Source: Desulfobacterales bacterium
GTDB lineage: Bacteria; Desulfobacterota; Desulfobacteria; Desulfobacterales; Desulfosalsimonadaceae
Length of the DNA stretch: 6,501 bases
Direction: 5' to 3'
NCBI GenBank assembly: GCA_018334855.1
Contig: JAGXLE010000089.1
Location: 1 to 6,501 of the forward strand
Position 1 is the first letter of the stretch, and every line of letters starts with the position of its first letter. Made by a program: the position numbers and the translations under genes. Below are positions 5,717 to 6,501 of the stretch, piece after piece. The notes below the pieces were generated by a model that was given only the letters and a program-made list of their open reading frames with translations, was not told the origin of the DNA and ran no database searches.

Positions 5717-5747
5717 GAAAAATTATAGACCGTGCATAACCTTCCGG

Positions 5748-5797
5748 AAAGAGAGGCACGAAGAAAGCGATTCTTTTTAATCTTCGTGCCTCTTTTT
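5748..5797 (+). terminator. Intrinsic terminator between ligase and diguanylate cyclase genes
   Basis: Arms 5752-5764 (AGAGGCACGAAGA) and 5781-5793 are perfect 13-bp complements. A G-U and three A-U pairs extend the stem to 5748 and 5797. A TTTTT run (5793-5797) ends the structure. The 16-nt loop can form a small inner pairing (AAAG with CTTT). It lies 31 nt after the ligase stop. On the minus strand the hairpin is followed by TCTCTTT, so it may also end the convergent GGDEF transcript, less efficiently. Confidence 0.88.
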
Positions 5798-5825
5798 GCG
5801 TCTTAAGTCAAACATAGCCTCCCCT

Positions 5826-6501
5826 TTAACCATCGCGGAAATCCTGAATCGAAACCCGGTTTCTGCCGTAAGCCTTGCCCTTGTATAAAGCAGTATCAGC
5901 CCGCCGGACAAGGTCCTCGATCTCTTTGTCATCAGGGCTTGCTTCGGCAACCCCGATGGTGGCGGTAAGAGTGAACCTTCCGTGATCGGTCTTTATTTCC
6001 GTCTCTGAAATTTTTTTCCTCAGCCGGTCTGCGACATTGTATGCATCCGACCCGCCCGTATCAGGCAAAAGCACCACAAACTCCTCTCCCCCCAGGCGAC
6101 CTATGATATCTGGCTCCCGCAGACTGCTTCTGCAAAGGTCTGCCAGTTTCTGCAAGGCGGTATCCCCGGCGCTGTGGCCATAATTATCATTTACCTGCTT
6201 GAAATGATCAAGATCGAGGACAAAAAGGCTCAGTCTCCCCCCATAGCGCTTGGTACGCCTGAATTCATGCCTAAACAGCGCCTCGTAGCGCCTGCGGTTG
6301 TTAAGGCCTGTAAGAGAATCCGTTGCTGCCTGCCGCTTTAACTCGGCTTCCAGCTCTTTTCTCGCCTCGATTTCGCGCTCAAGCCGGGCATTGGCAGCCT
6401 CAGCCTCCAGCAGTCTGGCAAACGCAATTCTGTGATTTGTCTGAAAACGGTGGGCCACAAACAAGCCCGTGGCTGCGGGTACCAGAAACATCAGTCCGAG
6501 C
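5826..6501 (-). CDS. Membrane-anchored GGDEF diguanylate cyclase, C-terminal part, 5' end outside window
   Basis: The product should condense two GTP into the second messenger c-di-GMP. The frame is open to the window edge (Leu-Gly-Leu precedes the ATG at 6491), so that ATG is probably internal. Counting from it, residues 1-13 are hydrophobic and look like the end of a transmembrane helix. A charged heptad-like stretch at about 24-54 looks like a coiled coil leading into the GGDEF domain (about 55-218). Seen there: DSLTGLNNRR (58-67), D93-L-D95-HFK with QVND (metal and guanine region), RLGGEEF (132-138, intact GGEEF active site) and ALYKGKAYGRN near the end. R125-E-P-D128 sits five residues before GGEEF, the position of the allosteric inhibitory I-site, so product feedback is expected. 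The catalytic residues look complete and the enzyme is probably active. The signal it senses lies in the missing N-terminus. Confidence 0.94.
   Translation of the reverse strand, partial: LGLMFLVPAATGLFVAHRFQTNHRIAFARLLEAEAANARLEREIEARKELEAELKRQAATDSLTGLNNRRRYEALFRHEFRRTKRYGGRLSLFVLDLDHFKQVNDNYGHSAGDTALQKLADLCRSSLREPDIIGRLGGEEFVVLLPDTGGSDAYNVADRLRKKISETEIKTDHGRFTLTATIGVAEASPDDKEIEDLVRRADTALYKGKAYGRNRVSIQDFRDG

Noticed and set aside
5323..5739. A 138-codon Arg-rich plus-strand frame overlapping the end of the fatty-acid--CoA ligase.
   Set aside because: It is a +1-type shadow of the ligase. The ligase frame continues intact to its catalytic lysine, so there is no frameshift to explain.

Overview
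The window is ordinary bacterial chromosome: dense genes, strong AGGAGG-type ribosome binding sites, sigma70-like hexamers and intrinsic terminators. There are no mobile elements, CRISPR arrays, tRNAs or rRNAs that I can recognise. Two acyl-CoA ligases of different subfamilies suggest a fatty-acid or related carboxylic-acid degrader. The S1 protein and ligase types remind me of Desulfobacterota or syntrophic anaerobes. This placement is a low-confidence impression, not a result.

Layout from left to right: (1) the 3' part of an acyl-CoA synthetase gene (+), cut by the window start; (2) a 222-nt intergenic stretch with a consensus-hexamer promoter and a roughly 139-nt potentially structured leader; (3) a small cold-shock-domain protein (+), followed by a perfect 18-bp terminator hairpin; (4) a membrane lipid kinase of the dolichol/phytol/diacylglycerol kinase family (+), starting only 17 nt after that terminator; (5) a convergent five-domain ribosomal protein S1 homologue (-); (6) a 275-nt divergent intergenic region with candidate promoters and an AT-rich palindrome; (7) a complete 556-aa fatty-acid--CoA ligase (+) with a strong terminator; (8) the C-terminal part of a membrane-anchored GGDEF diguanylate cyclase (-), cut by the window end.

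Functionally, the window mixes RNA metabolism (cold-shock protein, S1), lipid metabolism (two acyl-CoA ligases, lipid kinase) and c-di-GMP signalling. The most interesting part is non-coding. The cold-shock leader can be drawn in two competing folds, one of which buries both the Shine-Dalgarno sequence and the start codon. The terminator directly downstream leaves almost no room for a separate promoter for the lipid kinase. Both points are hand-read from sequence and have not been tested by folding or comparative analysis.
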